Assembly: GCA_028868235.1 (NCBI GenBank)
Contig: JAGWUW010000147.1
Location: 1-6,728, forward strand
Length of the DNA: 6,728 nt
Direction: 5' to 3'
From: Betaproteobacteria bacterium
GTDB taxonomy: Bacteria > Pseudomonadota > Gammaproteobacteria > Burkholderiales > Rhodocyclaceae
The translations under genes were made by a program, and so were the position numbers. Positions 1 through 6,651 of the stretch are shown here, in pieces; position 1 is the stretch's first letter, and each line of letters begins with the position of its first letter. Under the pieces are notes generated by a model. That model was not told the origin of the DNA, did not search any database, and saw only the letters and a program-made list of their open reading frames with translations.

Positions 1-1136
1 CCACTCAGGTTCTCGAGACGGAGGTCGCACGGGTACGCTTGCGTGGCATCATTGACCGTCTGGAGACCGAAGATATCCTGCATCTCAAGGATGGCCGGGT
101 ATTTGAATGCAAGTCGCGGCCGCAGTATGTCGGTGAAAATATCGTTGGCCGGGTATTCGGCTTCAACGATATTACGACACGCACGCTTGCCGAGGCTGCG
201 CTGCGTGACTCCAGGGATCGCCTGGAGGAAGGGGTACGCGAACGAACTGCCGAATTGCAGGCGGCCAACGCCAGTCTGGAAGCCGAGAAAGTGCGTCAGC
301 AGGAGTTGATCAAAAAGCTTGAGGAAGCCCAGAGCCAGTTGCTGCAATCGGAAAAGATGGCCTCAATGGGGCAATTGGCAGCGGGTGTCGCTCACGAAAT
401 CAACAACCCGGTAGGGTTTGTCAATTCCAATCTCGGCACGTTGCAACGCTACGTCAATGATTTGTTGCGGATTCTGGACGCCTACGAGGAAGCCGAGCTT
501 TCCCTTACCGACAATGCCCTGCGTAGTCTTCGACAACTGAAACAAGAGATCGACACCGGCTTTTTGCGGGAGGATATCAACGATTTGCTTGTGGAATCGC
601 TTGATGGCCTTCAGCGCGTGAAGCGCATCGTGCAGGATCTGAAGGACTTCTCCCACGTCGATCGAGCCGAACTGGAATGGGCGGACTTGGAGAAAGGGCT
701 GGACAGCACGCTGAATGTGGTCTGGAACGAGCTCAAATACAAGGCCAAGGTCATCAAGGAATACACCCATCCACCCGCTGTCGAATGCCTTCCTTCGCAG
801 CTCAATCAGGTTTTCATGAACCTGTTGGTCAATGCCGCCCACGCAATCGAGACCATGGGAGAAATTACGATCCGGACCGGTTTCGATGCGCAGCAGATCT
901 GGGTTGAGGTCGAAGATACAGGCCAGGGCATTCCAGCCGAAAATATGAGCAGAATTTTCGAACCATTTTTCACGACAAAGCCGGTTGGCAAGGGGACTGG
1001 CCTTGGGCTTTCCCTATCTTATGGGATCGTCAAGAAGCATGGCGGCCAGATCGAGGTCATCAGCGAGGTTGGCAAGGGCACAAGATTCAAGGTGCTCATT
1101 CCACGGACCAGTGAACCGCTTGATGCCGGGATTTAG
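1..1136 (+). CDS. Sensor histidine kinase, C-terminal part (5' end outside window)
   Basis: Two-component sensor kinase that should autophosphorylate on histidine and pass the phosphate to a response regulator not seen here. The frame is open from base 3 to the TAG at 1134-1136 and no credible start is visible (the first candidate, TTG at 39, falls inside a domain), so the gene begins upstream. Order of parts, numbering from the TTG at 39: end of a PAS domain with its PAC-like strand (about 1-47, DGRVFECKS and GFNDITTR); a coiled coil (about 50-105); the H-box GVAHEINNP with phospho-acceptor His119 (bases 393-395); the N-box LVNAAHAIE with Asn265; G1 EDTGQGIP (Asp293); F-box FEPFFTTK (307-314); and G2 [11 protein letters not shown]. 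All ATP-binding boxes are intact. The AHEINNP H-box resembles NtrB-like (HPK4) kinases. No membrane segment and no receiver domain occur in the visible part. The input signal is unknown because the N-terminus is missing. Confidence 0.93.
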   Translation, partial: TQVLETEVARVRLRGIIDRLETEDILHLKDGRVFECKSRPQYVGENIVGRVFGFNDITTRTLAEAALRDSRDRLEEGVRERTAELQAANASLEAEKVRQQELIKKLEEAQSQLLQSEKMASMGQLAAGVAHEINNPVGFVNSNLGTLQRYVNDLLRILDAYEEAELSLTDNALRSLRQLKQEIDTGFLREDINDLLVESLDGLQRVKRIVQDLKDFSHVDRAELEWADLEKGLDSTLNVVWNELKYKAKVIKEYTHPPAVECLPSQLNQVFMNLLVNAAHAIETMGEITIRTGFDAQQIWVEVEDTGQGIPAENMSRIFEPFFTTKPVGKGTGLGLSLSYGIVKKHGGQIEVISEVGKGTRFKVLIPRTSEPLDAGI

Positions 1137-1151
1137 CGGTTAGCTTGCAAA

Positions 1152-1173
1152 CGGTCAGATTACGGTCTGACCG
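1152..1173. terminator. Hairpin between convergent genes, probable bidirectional terminator
   Basis: CGGTCAGA (1152-1159) and TCTGACCG (1166-1173) form a perfect 8-bp stem around the 6-nt loop TTACGG. It lies in the 47-bp gap between the histidine kinase stop (1136) and the stop of the leftward FAD gene (1184). The flanking T tracts are short (CAATTTG on one side, TTTGCAAG on the other strand), so intrinsic termination may be only moderate in either direction. The position between two convergent stops is the main support. Confidence 0.7.
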
Positions 1174-1183
1174 GGCAATTTGC

Positions 1184-2812
1184 TCAGGCAATAGTCCGGC
1201 TGGTGCTGAGCATATCCAGGGCCACAGCCTCTGCTACCTTGATGCCATCCACGCCGGCTGACAGAATTCCGCCGGCGTAACCCGCACCTTCTCCTGCCGG
1301 ATAGAGGCCGCGCGTGTTGATGCTTTGGAAGTTGGGGCCGCGCTTGATACGAATCGGTGATGAGGTGCGTGTCTCGACGCCGGTGAGTACCGCATCGGCC
1401 ATGGCAAAGCCCTTGATCTGGCGGTCGAAGGCGGGAATGGCCTCACGCAGTGCCTCGGTGACGTAAGCTGGCACGCAGCTGGACAGGTCAGTCCAATGCA
1501 CGCCCGGCTGGTAGGACGGTTCGACACTGCCTTGGGCCGTGGATGGCCGGCCAGCCAGGAAGTCGCCGATCTTCTGTGCCGGTGCACTGTAGTCGCCACC
1601 GCCGGCAACGAACGCGGCCGATTCCCAGTGGCGCTGAAAGTCCATGCCGATTAGTGGGTTCTTCTGGTAATCGCCGGGGAAGTCCTCGGGGTCGATATTT
1701 ACGACAAGCGCTGAGTTGGCGTTGCGTTCGGCACGGGAGTACTGGCTCATGCCGTTGGTCACCACGCGGCCAGGTTCCGATGTGGCAGCGACCACCTGGC
1801 CGCCTGGGCACATGCAGAAACTGTAGGCGGCGCGGCCGTTCTTACAGTGATGCACCAGCTTGTAGTCGGCGGCGCCGAGTATTTCGTTGCCGGCATTGGG
1901 GCCGAAACGGGCGTGGTCGATCAGCGTTTGCGGGTGCTCGACGCGGAAGCCGATGGCGAAAGGCTTGGCTTCGACATAGACGCCACAGTCGTGGATCATC
2001 TGGAAGGTGTCGCGGGCACTGTGGCCGACGGCTAGCACGACGTGGCGGCTCATCAGGCGCTCGCCGCCGGCGAGTTCGACGCCGACGACCTGGCCGTCCT
2101 CGCGCAGCAGCTTGTCGACCTTGGCCTCGAAGCGGATTTCGCCGCCCAGGTCGACGATGTTCTGGCGGATGTTCTCGACCATCTTGACCAGCCGGAAGGT
2201 GCCGACGTGCGGCTTGCTGACGTAGATGATTTCCTCGGGGGCGCCAGCCTTGACGAATTCCTCCAGCACCTTGCGGCCGTAGAAATTGGGATCCTTGATC
2301 TGGCTGTACAGCTTGCCGTCCGAGAACGTGCCGGCACCGCCTTCGCCGAACTGAACGTTCGATTCCGGATTCAACGTGTTCTTACGCCACAGGCCCCAGG
2401 TGTCCTTGGTTCGCTGACGGACGATCTTGCCGCGTTCGAGCACAATGGGGCGGAAACCCATCTGGGATAGCAGCAGGGCCGCCATGAAGCCGCAGGGTCC
2501 CATGCCGATGACGATGGGGCGCTCTTTCAGATCGGCTGGTGCTTGGGCAACGACCTTGTAGGTCATATCAGGCGTCGGGCTGATATTACGGTCGCCGTGC
2601 AGGCGCTTGAATACGGCAGCTTCATCGCGCAATTCACAGTCGAGGGTATAGATCAGCGAAATGGCCGATTTCTTGCGCGCGTCGTAGCCGCGGCGAAAGA
2701 GCGAGAAGCTCAGCAGATCGCCATCGGCGATGCCCAAGCGCTGGCAGATGGCCGGCCGCAGGGCATCTACCGCATGGTCGAGCGGAAGCTTCAGTTCGGT
2801 GATGCGCAACAT
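1184..2812 (-). CDS. FAD-dependent oxidoreductase of the COG2509 type (542 aa)
   Basis: Predicted soluble FAD-binding dehydrogenase of a conserved family whose substrate is not known; I would not assign a reaction. An N-terminal region of about 95 residues (MLRITELKLPLDHAVDALR, typical of this family) precedes the dinucleotide fold IVIGMGPCGFMAALLLSQMG (about 100-119) ending in the ribose-binding acid LERG (126). Other family landmarks are QFGEGGAGTFSDGKLYS (154-170), a second nucleotide-contact strand VVLAVGHSARDT (258-269), the cysteine pair SFCMCPGG (331-338), and the C-terminal FAD-closing segment GLYPAGEGAGYAGGI (502-516). Length is normal for the family and the protein looks complete. 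The ATG at 2812 fits the family N-terminus. The preceding cytochrome c' gene stops 15 bp upstream, and the purine stretch GAGAGACAG at that stop may act as a weak ribosome binding site, so the two genes are probably cotranscribed. Confidence 0.9.
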   Translation of the reverse strand: MLRITELKLPLDHAVDALRPAICQRLGIADGDLLSFSLFRRGYDARKKSAISLIYTLDCELRDEAAVFKRLHGDRNISPTPDMTYKVVAQAPADLKERPIVIGMGPCGFMAALLLSQMGFRPIVLERGKIVRQRTKDTWGLWRKNTLNPESNVQFGEGGAGTFSDGKLYSQIKDPNFYGRKVLEEFVKAGAPEEIIYVSKPHVGTFRLVKMVENIRQNIVDLGGEIRFEAKVDKLLREDGQVVGVELAGGERLMSRHVVLAVGHSARDTFQMIHDCGVYVEAKPFAIGFRVEHPQTLIDHARFGPNAGNEILGAADYKLVHHCKNGRAAYSFCMCPGGQVVAATSEPGRVVTNGMSQYSRAERNANSALVVNIDPEDFPGDYQKNPLIGMDFQRHWESAAFVAGGGDYSAPAQKIGDFLAGRPSTAQGSVEPSYQPGVHWTDLSSCVPAYVTEALREAIPAFDRQIKGFAMADAVLTGVETRTSSPIRIKRGPNFQSINTRGLYPAGEGAGYAGGILSAGVDGIKVAEAVALDMLSTSRTIA

Positions 2813-2827
2813 GGCAGGATCTGTCTC

Positions 2828-3283
2828 TCAGTGTTCCTTGAACTGCTTGTGGCAACTCTTGCAACTGTCATGCACGGCATCGTAGGCTTTCTCGACCATT
2901 GCCTTGTCTCGGCCTTTAACAGCCTCCTGCAGTTTGTCGGTGGCGGCGATGAAGGCCTGTTTTTCCTTCTCGAAGGCTTCCGGCTGCTTCCACACTTCGC
3001 CAGTTGCCTTGGTCGGCGGATAGTTGGTATCCACTCCGAAGTACGACCAAGGCCCTTCGCGTTTGGCGATCAGTTCAGCCGACAGTTTGTCGAAGCGCTC
3101 GGCATCGAAGGTTCCCTTGCGCAGCATCACCCCCATCGGCTCGAAGGACTTGATGATCTCTTTGAACGCTTGCTGGCGATGCTTGACCGGTTGTCCGGGA
3201 CGAGTGTCCTCCGGTTCGCCGCAGGCTGTGAGCAGCAGGGCAGAGGAAAGGGCAAGGAGGCCGATCTTGAATGGCGTAGACAT
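2828..3283 (-). CDS. Cytochrome c' family haem lipoprotein (151 aa)
   Basis: Four-helix-bundle c-type cytochrome of the c'/c-556 family, expected in the periplasm and anchored to a membrane by lipid. Residues 1-20 form a lipoprotein signal peptide (basic start, hydrophobic run ALSSALLLTA) with the lipobox LTAC at 18-21; Gly22 at +2 gives no inner-membrane retention signal. The single haem site CKSCH (141-145) is near the C-terminus as in the family, with His145 as proximal ligand. The N-terminal family motif VKHRQQAFK (33-41) has Arg36-Gln37, and Phe40 falls where c-556 proteins carry a ligand methionine and Alcaligenes cytochrome c' has its distal leucine. I infer a five-coordinate, gas-binding haem rather than a Met-His electron carrier. 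Members of this family bind NO or carry electrons; which applies here is not shown. No clear Shine-Dalgarno precedes the ATG at 3283. A TATAAT element lies at 3314-3319. The FAD oxidoreductase follows after 15 bp. Confidence 0.93.
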   Translation of the reverse strand: MSTPFKIGLLALSSALLLTACGEPEDTRPGQPVKHRQQAFKEIIKSFEPMGVMLRKGTFDAERFDKLSAELIAKREGPWSYFGVDTNYPPTKATGEVWKQPEAFEKEKQAFIAATDKLQEAVKGRDKAMVEKAYDAVHDSCKSCHKQFKEH

Positions 3284-3313
3284 GTTGGCGGTGGGAGAGG
3301 CGGGAAAGTGCGA

Positions 3314-3319
3314 ATTATA
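3314..3319 (-). promoter_or_regulatory. Candidate -10 element upstream of the cytochrome c' gene
   Basis: The minus strand carries a perfect TATAAT in CGTATAATTC, inside the 64-bp gap between the bestrophin stop (3348) and the cytochrome start (3283). A transcript would start near 3307 and have a leader of about 23 nt. There is no good -35 hexamer at 16-18 bp (the sequence there is near CAGAAA), so an activator may be needed, or the match may be chance. It would give the cytochrome c'-FAD pair its own promoter. Confidence 0.45.
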
Positions 3320-3347
3320 CGTGTTGCGCCCAAGCCTTTCTGTGCCG

Positions 3348-4268
3348 TCAGGTAACGACGTAATCGATCACTTTCGGTGGGGTGCCTCGCGGCATTTCAC
3401 CGACCAGTTCGCAGACCGAAACCTCTAAGCCGTGGCACATCGAGGCCAGGGCCAAGTCGTTCGGCTCCTTCCCGAAGGGTTCCTCGATCTGTTCGCCGAT
3501 AACATCCAGCGCCAGGAAGGTGTAGGCGATGAACGGCGCAACCAGAGTCGTCAGCCAGCCAATGGAGGTGCTCAGACCAATGGGCAGCAGGAGGCAATAA
3601 ACCATCACGGTGCGGTTCATCAGCACGCGGTAGGTGTAGGGAATGGGGGTGTTGGCGATCCGTTCGCAGGCCCCGGAGGCTTCCGTGAGCAAATTGAGAT
3701 TGCGGTCAAGCGATTGCAGTTGCAGGTCGCTGATCTGATCGGCCTTCTGCGCACCGACAATATCCTGGGCTAGGCAGAGAAGCAGAAACGACGGCGGAAA
3801 ACGGGCGGCACACACGCGTTCGAGTACGTCGGGGTCAAGGCGGCAGGCCAGATCGCTGCGCGGATCGGTAGAACGCAACTGGTGCTTGAGCGCATAGGCA
3901 AATGCACCCAGCGTACGGGCGACACGTCGTTGCAATTCGGTGGCGTCGGGTGCGAAGCTGGCCACTTCGCGGGTCAGCGAGCGGGCCGCGATGAGCAGGT
4001 TTCCCCATTGTTTGCGGGCTTCCCAGTAGCGGTCGTAACTGACCGAGTTGCGGAAGCCGAGGAAAATGGCCAGCGCTACGCCCATGAGCGTGAAGGGGGG
4101 AATGGACAGCGCCGAGGCGGCGTGGGCGTTCATCCACCAATCCCGGCTGAGCACGCTGGTGACGGAAACAGTCAGCACGAGGAGCAGACGGGTGAGGATG
4201 TAGGGCAGCACCGAGCCGCGCCAGACGAAAAGTAGATGGAACCAGTGGAGGTGGGGGCGGACGATCAT
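3348..4268 (-). CDS. Bestrophin-family ion channel (306 aa)
   Basis: Predicted inner-membrane channel of the bacterial bestrophin family (formerly UPF0187, YneE-like), which forms pentamers. The Klebsiella homologue passes cations, whereas animal bestrophins pass chloride, so ion selectivity here is open. Family signatures are clear: the start MIVRPHLHWFHLLFVWRGSV; a first hydrophobic segment (about 21-40); PPFTLMGVALAIFLGFRNSV (57-76) running into SYDRYWEARKQWG (77-89); the conserved ERIANTPIPYTYRVLMNR (202-219) of the neck/second-helix region; a hydrophobic segment MVYCLLLPIGLSTSIGWLTTLVAPFIAYTF split over about 222-251; and GEQIEEPFG (258-266) followed by NDL, matching the region equivalent to the calcium clasp of animal bestrophins. 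Length and ends are normal. The ATG at 4268 matches the family start although no good Shine-Dalgarno is visible. The DUF302 gene ends 11 bp upstream, so translation may be coupled. Confidence 0.95.
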   Translation of the reverse strand: MIVRPHLHWFHLLFVWRGSVLPYILTRLLLVLTVSVTSVLSRDWWMNAHAASALSIPPFTLMGVALAIFLGFRNSVSYDRYWEARKQWGNLLIAARSLTREVASFAPDATELQRRVARTLGAFAYALKHQLRSTDPRSDLACRLDPDVLERVCAARFPPSFLLLCLAQDIVGAQKADQISDLQLQSLDRNLNLLTEASGACERIANTPIPYTYRVLMNRTVMVYCLLLPIGLSTSIGWLTTLVAPFIAYTFLALDVIGEQIEEPFGKEPNDLALASMCHGLEVSVCELVGEMPRGTPPKVIDYVVT

Positions 4269-4304
4269 GGTTTAGGGGGTTAGCGCGTTTCGTCGACGAT
4301 CATG
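4260..4304. repeat. 10-bp direct repeat across the DUF302-bestrophin junction
   Basis: GACGATCATG occurs at 4260-4269 and again at 4295-4304, a period of 35 bp. On the minus strand one copy encodes Met-Ile-Val near the end of the DUF302 protein and the other encodes Met-Ile-Val at the start of the bestrophin. The two ATGs are not in the same frame. The repeat may be chance or a trace of local duplication; no function is claimed. Confidence 0.5.
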
Positions 4305-4663
4305 ATCAGCTTGGCCTCGACTTCAGCAGCCAAACGGGTGAGCTCGGTATTGCCGCAGAGCGCGGCGGCGAGCGTGGGGGGGCGGGCGATGCCGATTTTG
4401 GTGGCCCCGTTTTCGGTAAACACGGCGATGCGCCACGGGCAGCCGAGGCTAAAACGCATGTCGAGTTTGAGCAGGTCGGCGGCGTAGCGGTAGTTGATGA
4501 TTTCATGCACCTGGCAGTCTTCGTCGAGTTCGATGCCGCGCCGCTGCAGCGTTTCGCCCAGATCCTGACGGTGCAGGATGACGAAGCCAAGGCGTTCGAC
4601 GACCGGTCCCAGGTCGAGGTTGGCTTCGTAGAACGACTTGCTGCTTTCAACAATGTAAAACAC
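4280..4663 (-). CDS. DUF302 domain protein (127 aa)
   Basis: Small single-domain protein of the DUF302 family (COG3439), whose function is not established. The pattern fits: an N-terminal MFYIVESSKSFYEA strand and helix, VVERLGFVILHRQDLGETL (21-39), VHEIINYRYAADLLKLD (52-68, the family position usually reading like 'hEicNP..A..ll'), then the core LGCPWRIAVF (73-82) and a C-terminal GIARPP strand (91-96). Cys50 and Cys75 are the residues to check for metal or thiol chemistry; the third cysteine, Cys103, is outside the core. No signal peptide or membrane segment is visible, so it is probably cytoplasmic. The start is GTG at 4663, supported by GAGGA at 4670-4674 with a 6-nt spacer. It lies 11 bp upstream of the bestrophin gene and 94 bp downstream of the diguanylate cyclase gene, so it is best read as the first gene of a two-gene unit with the channel. 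Confidence 0.85.
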   Translation of the reverse strand: MFYIVESSKSFYEANLDLGPVVERLGFVILHRQDLGETLQRRGIELDEDCQVHEIINYRYAADLLKLDMRFSLGCPWRIAVFTENGATKIGIARPPTLAAALCGNTELTRLAAEVEAKLIMIVDETR

Positions 4664-4669
4664 GACAAT

Positions 4670-4674
4670 TCCTC
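4670..4674 (-). promoter_or_regulatory. Ribosome binding site that fixes the GTG start of the DUF302 gene
   Basis: The minus strand reads GAGGA-ATTGTC-GTG: a good Shine-Dalgarno 6 nt before the GTG at 4663. The frame has no other start with comparable support near the family N-terminus, so this decides the start. Confidence 0.7.
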
Positions 4675-4693
4675 AGGCGTGACTGCGGGCTGC

Positions 4694-4722
4694 AGGATAG
4701 CGGACGGCTGGCTATCGAACAA
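4694..4722 (-). promoter_or_regulatory. Candidate promoter with overlapping dyad, upstream of DUF302-bestrophin
   Basis: On the minus strand TTGTTC (4722-4717) is followed after 17 bp by TATCCT (4699-4694), giving 3/6 and 4/6 matches to the sigma-70 consensus. A transcript would start near 4687 with a leader of about 24 nt. The perfect inverted repeat GATAGC-N9-GCTATC (4696-4716) covers the spacer and most of the -10, as an operator would. An RNA hairpin role is less likely because the dyad lies upstream of the predicted start. Each element alone is weak; the arrangement is what makes it plausible. Confidence 0.4.
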
Positions 4723-4757
4723 TCGGAAATCGCCGGTGCTTCGGCCAAGAGCCGCCT

Positions 4758-6404
4758 TCAGGATGCCCTGGCTTGTGCCCGGCAACTCGCCAGGCAAAAC
4801 GTGTTGCGCCCGCTACGTTTGGCGGCATACAGCGCACGGTCTGCATTTTCGAGCAGTTCCCCGAGATCGTGCCCGGCGGTGGGGTAAACAGCAATGCCAA
4901 TGCTTGCGGTAATGCACCCCTGGATACAGTCGTAGGGTTCCGACAGGCGCGCGACCAGGCGTTGGGCTGTTTCTTCCGCACTGCATTGATCGGCGTCGAC
5001 GAGTAGTATCGCGAATTCGTCGCCACCCATCCGGGCTGCGGCATCCGAGGCGCGTATCGTTGCCTCGATACGGCGGGCGACCGATTCGAGCAGATGGTCG
5101 CCCGCCGCGTGTCCTTCCTCGTCATTGACCACCTTGAAGTTGTCGAGATCGATGGCGAGGACGGCCAGATTTCCGTTTTCCCGGTCGACGACGGCTAGTT
5201 GGTGTTGAACCAGTTCGTAAAAGAGCGTGCGGTTGCCCAATTCGGTCAGCGGGTCGTGGTAGGCGCGGTGATGGACCTTGGCCATCAGGTGTGAGGCTTG
5301 CACGATGGCGTGACCAACGGCTTCGGCTTCGTGCAGTTGCACTTTGGGTAGTGCGAGGGGCTTGCCTTCGCGTAGGGCGAGGGCGGCATCGTTGAGGTAC
5401 TGGACGGAGGATACCACCCGGCGTGTGATGCGCACGGCAAGCCAGGTGCCGACGATCGTGAAGAACAGTACAACCAGACCGATACCGGCGAACATCCTGA
5501 GCATTTCGCCCTCGATCAGAGACTTGGGGGCTCCGGTGGCCACACTCCAATTCCACAGTGCCGAACGAGCATAGGCGGTGGTTACTGCTACCCCTTCCTT
5601 GGAGGAAACCGCCATGGACCCGTAACGACTTGATTGCAGGCGCTCCTGTAACTCCGGTACGACTTTGTGGCCGACGAAGCGCTCGGCTTCGCGCGTGCGA
5701 CCGACGATGGTCCCTGATCCATCAATAATTGCCGCGAGCCAGCCTTCGGGGAGCGGCTGGCGTTTCAGGAGCGCGCTCAGATAATCCGGTTGCAGGCCAA
5801 CGTTGAGTGTGTAGATGATCTCTCCTGCCTTGTTGTAGACCGGCACGCCCAGGGCGATGGTCGGCTTCTCGGTGACCGGGCCTGCGAACAGATCTGTCAG
5901 CACGGTCTTGCCGGAACGGAAAATCTCCTCAAGCTGGGGCGGGTTGCCGCCTGTCGGCAGCGTCGCCCAGTAAGGGCGCAGGGTATTGATCACCTGTCGG
6001 CCTTGGCGGTCGATCAGGACGTAGTTGTAAGCCATCTGCGATTTCAACGCGGCACGGGCGATCTGGTGAAAGTGCTGAAAATCACCATTCTTCAGCGAAT
6101 CGGATGTGGCCAGTACGCGGAGGCCAGATTCCATCGCGGCCAGTTCGCGATCCAGCTCAACCAGAATTTGTCCAGCGAGCAATTCCGTCTCTCGGCTGAT
6201 TTTCTCTTTTTCTAGTTGGTAGTTGGCGTAGACAAGGTAAGTGCTGAGTGCTACGCCGGGCAGTATGCAGACCAGGACAAGCATGATCAGACTCGTCCGC
6301 AAAGAGATGTGGCGTGGCGCACCTTGGGCATGCGTACTACCACACGGCACTTCCACGTGGCCGTGTTCGTTGCACTGGGCTGCATCCGCCGGATCAGCGC
6401 TCAC
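4758..6404 (-). CDS. Membrane diguanylate cyclase: dCACHE sensor, HAMP-like linker, GGDEF (548 aa)
   Basis: Makes cyclic di-GMP from two GTP in response to a periplasmic signal. Numbering from the GTG at 6404: a short cytoplasmic N-terminus; a first membrane helix (about 39-59, LIMLVLVCILPGVALSTYLV); a periplasmic region of about 240 residues with double-CACHE features (NYVLIDRQGRQV, PTIALGVPVYNKAGEIIYTL, WLAAIIDGSGTIVGR, WNWSVATGAP); a second helix (about 304-324, AGIGLVVLFFTIVGTWLAV); a HAMP-like linker (about 325-377); then GGDEF from DPLTELGNR (384-392). Catalysis looks intact: metal-site strand IDLDNFKVVND, signature MGGDEF (460-464), and the inhibitory I-site RASD (451-454) exactly five residues before it, so product feedback inhibition is expected. 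No EAL domain follows. The GTG is preferred because GAAAGGG lies 5 nt upstream; the frame stays open to a TTG at 6503 (581 aa) with poor ribosome binding signal. The ligand is unknown; CACHE domains often bind small organic acids or amino acids. Confidence 0.93.
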   Translation of the reverse strand: MSADPADAAQCNEHGHVEVPCGSTHAQGAPRHISLRTSLIMLVLVCILPGVALSTYLVYANYQLEKEKISRETELLAGQILVELDRELAAMESGLRVLATSDSLKNGDFQHFHQIARAALKSQMAYNYVLIDRQGRQVINTLRPYWATLPTGGNPPQLEEIFRSGKTVLTDLFAGPVTEKPTIALGVPVYNKAGEIIYTLNVGLQPDYLSALLKRQPLPEGWLAAIIDGSGTIVGRTREAERFVGHKVVPELQERLQSSRYGSMAVSSKEGVAVTTAYARSALWNWSVATGAPKSLIEGEMLRMFAGIGLVVLFFTIVGTWLAVRITRRVVSSVQYLNDAALALREGKPLALPKVQLHEAEAVGHAIVQASHLMAKVHHRAYHDPLTELGNRTLFYELVQHQLAVVDRENGNLAVLAIDLDNFKVVNDEEGHAAGDHLLESVARRIEATIRASDAAARMGGDEFAILLVDADQCSAEETAQRLVARLSEPYDCIQGCITASIGIAVYPTAGHDLGELLENADRALYAAKRSGRNTFCLASCRAQARAS

Positions 6405-6409
6405 GAAAA

Positions 6410-6416
6410 CCCTTTC
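6410..6416 (-). promoter_or_regulatory. Ribosome binding site favouring the GTG start of the diguanylate cyclase
   Basis: The minus strand reads GAAAGGG-TTTTC-GTG, a purine-rich Shine-Dalgarno 5 nt before the GTG at 6404. The longer alternative, TTG at 6503, is preceded only by an AGG about 11 nt away. There is no ATG in frame before the first membrane helix, so the choice is among GTG and TTG codons and this is the best supported. Confidence 0.5.
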
Positions 6417-6446
6417 TGCCGGACTTCGTCGATAGGGGGCGCTGAA

Positions 6447-6514
6447 TTGACAGTTGACCTTGCGCCTCTGGTTCAGGCTAGGTGCCAAGTCGGTTTCCGT
6501 CAACGCCAGTCAAC
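6447..6514. repeat. Four TTGAC/GTCAA motifs in the divergent upstream region
   Basis: TTGAC occurs on the plus strand at 6447-6451 and 6454-6458 (period 7), and its complement lies in the exact direct repeat GTCAAC-GCCA-GTCAAC at 6499-6514 (period 10, one helical turn). The two pairs face each other. A 10-bp-spaced direct repeat is a common regulator-site layout, but TTGAC is also the core of a -35 hexamer, so these may be promoter parts. If the cyclase starts at 6404 all four copies are non-coding. If it starts at 6503 the 6447-6458 pair and the first few bases of the other pair are coding. Confidence 0.4.
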
Positions 6515-6651
6515 CTAATTTGATTCGCTGCAGGCAGTTTGGTTGCGGCCCTCTTTCCGGAGATCGGGACGGCGAGCGAGTGTTCCGGACGTACGGTGAA
6601 GAATTTGTTACCCGGGCTGTAAGAAAGACGTATCCCCTCCGACCAATCTTC

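Noticed and set aside
1543..2187. Plus-strand frame of about 214 codons
   Set aside because: Extremely arginine-, glycine- and serine-rich translation, typical of an antisense shadow of GC-rich coding DNA. It lies wholly within the flavoprotein gene.
2543..3355. Long open frame on the plus strand (about 270 codons) over the flavoprotein and cytochrome genes
   Set aside because: It is antisense to two well-recognised genes in their best-conserved parts and spans their junction. Its translation resembles no family I recognise, and GC-rich coding DNA often leaves such frames open.
4742..4754. Small hairpin CGGC-CAAGA-GCCG just after the cyclase stop
   Set aside because: Only a 4-bp stem and no following T run on the minus strand; too weak to call a terminator.
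4767..4794. Inverted repeat CCTGGC...GCCAGG with an inner TGC-CCG-GCA, a possible terminator of the cyclase gene
   Set aside because: It lies within the last codons of the cyclase gene and has no T tract after it on the minus strand. I see no convincing intrinsic terminator there.
1184..6404. A single new multi-gene system spanning cyclase, DUF302, bestrophin, cytochrome c' and flavoprotein
   Set aside because: Gaps of 94 and 64 bp with separate promoter-like elements break the block into units, and the proteins act in different compartments. Shared direction alone does not support one system.
6475..6503. Promoter TTGACG-17-TAGCCT on the minus strand for the cyclase gene
   Set aside because: The -35 is good but the -10 matches only 3 of 6 bases, and the TTG of the hexamer is also the alternative start codon. 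Not strong enough to list.
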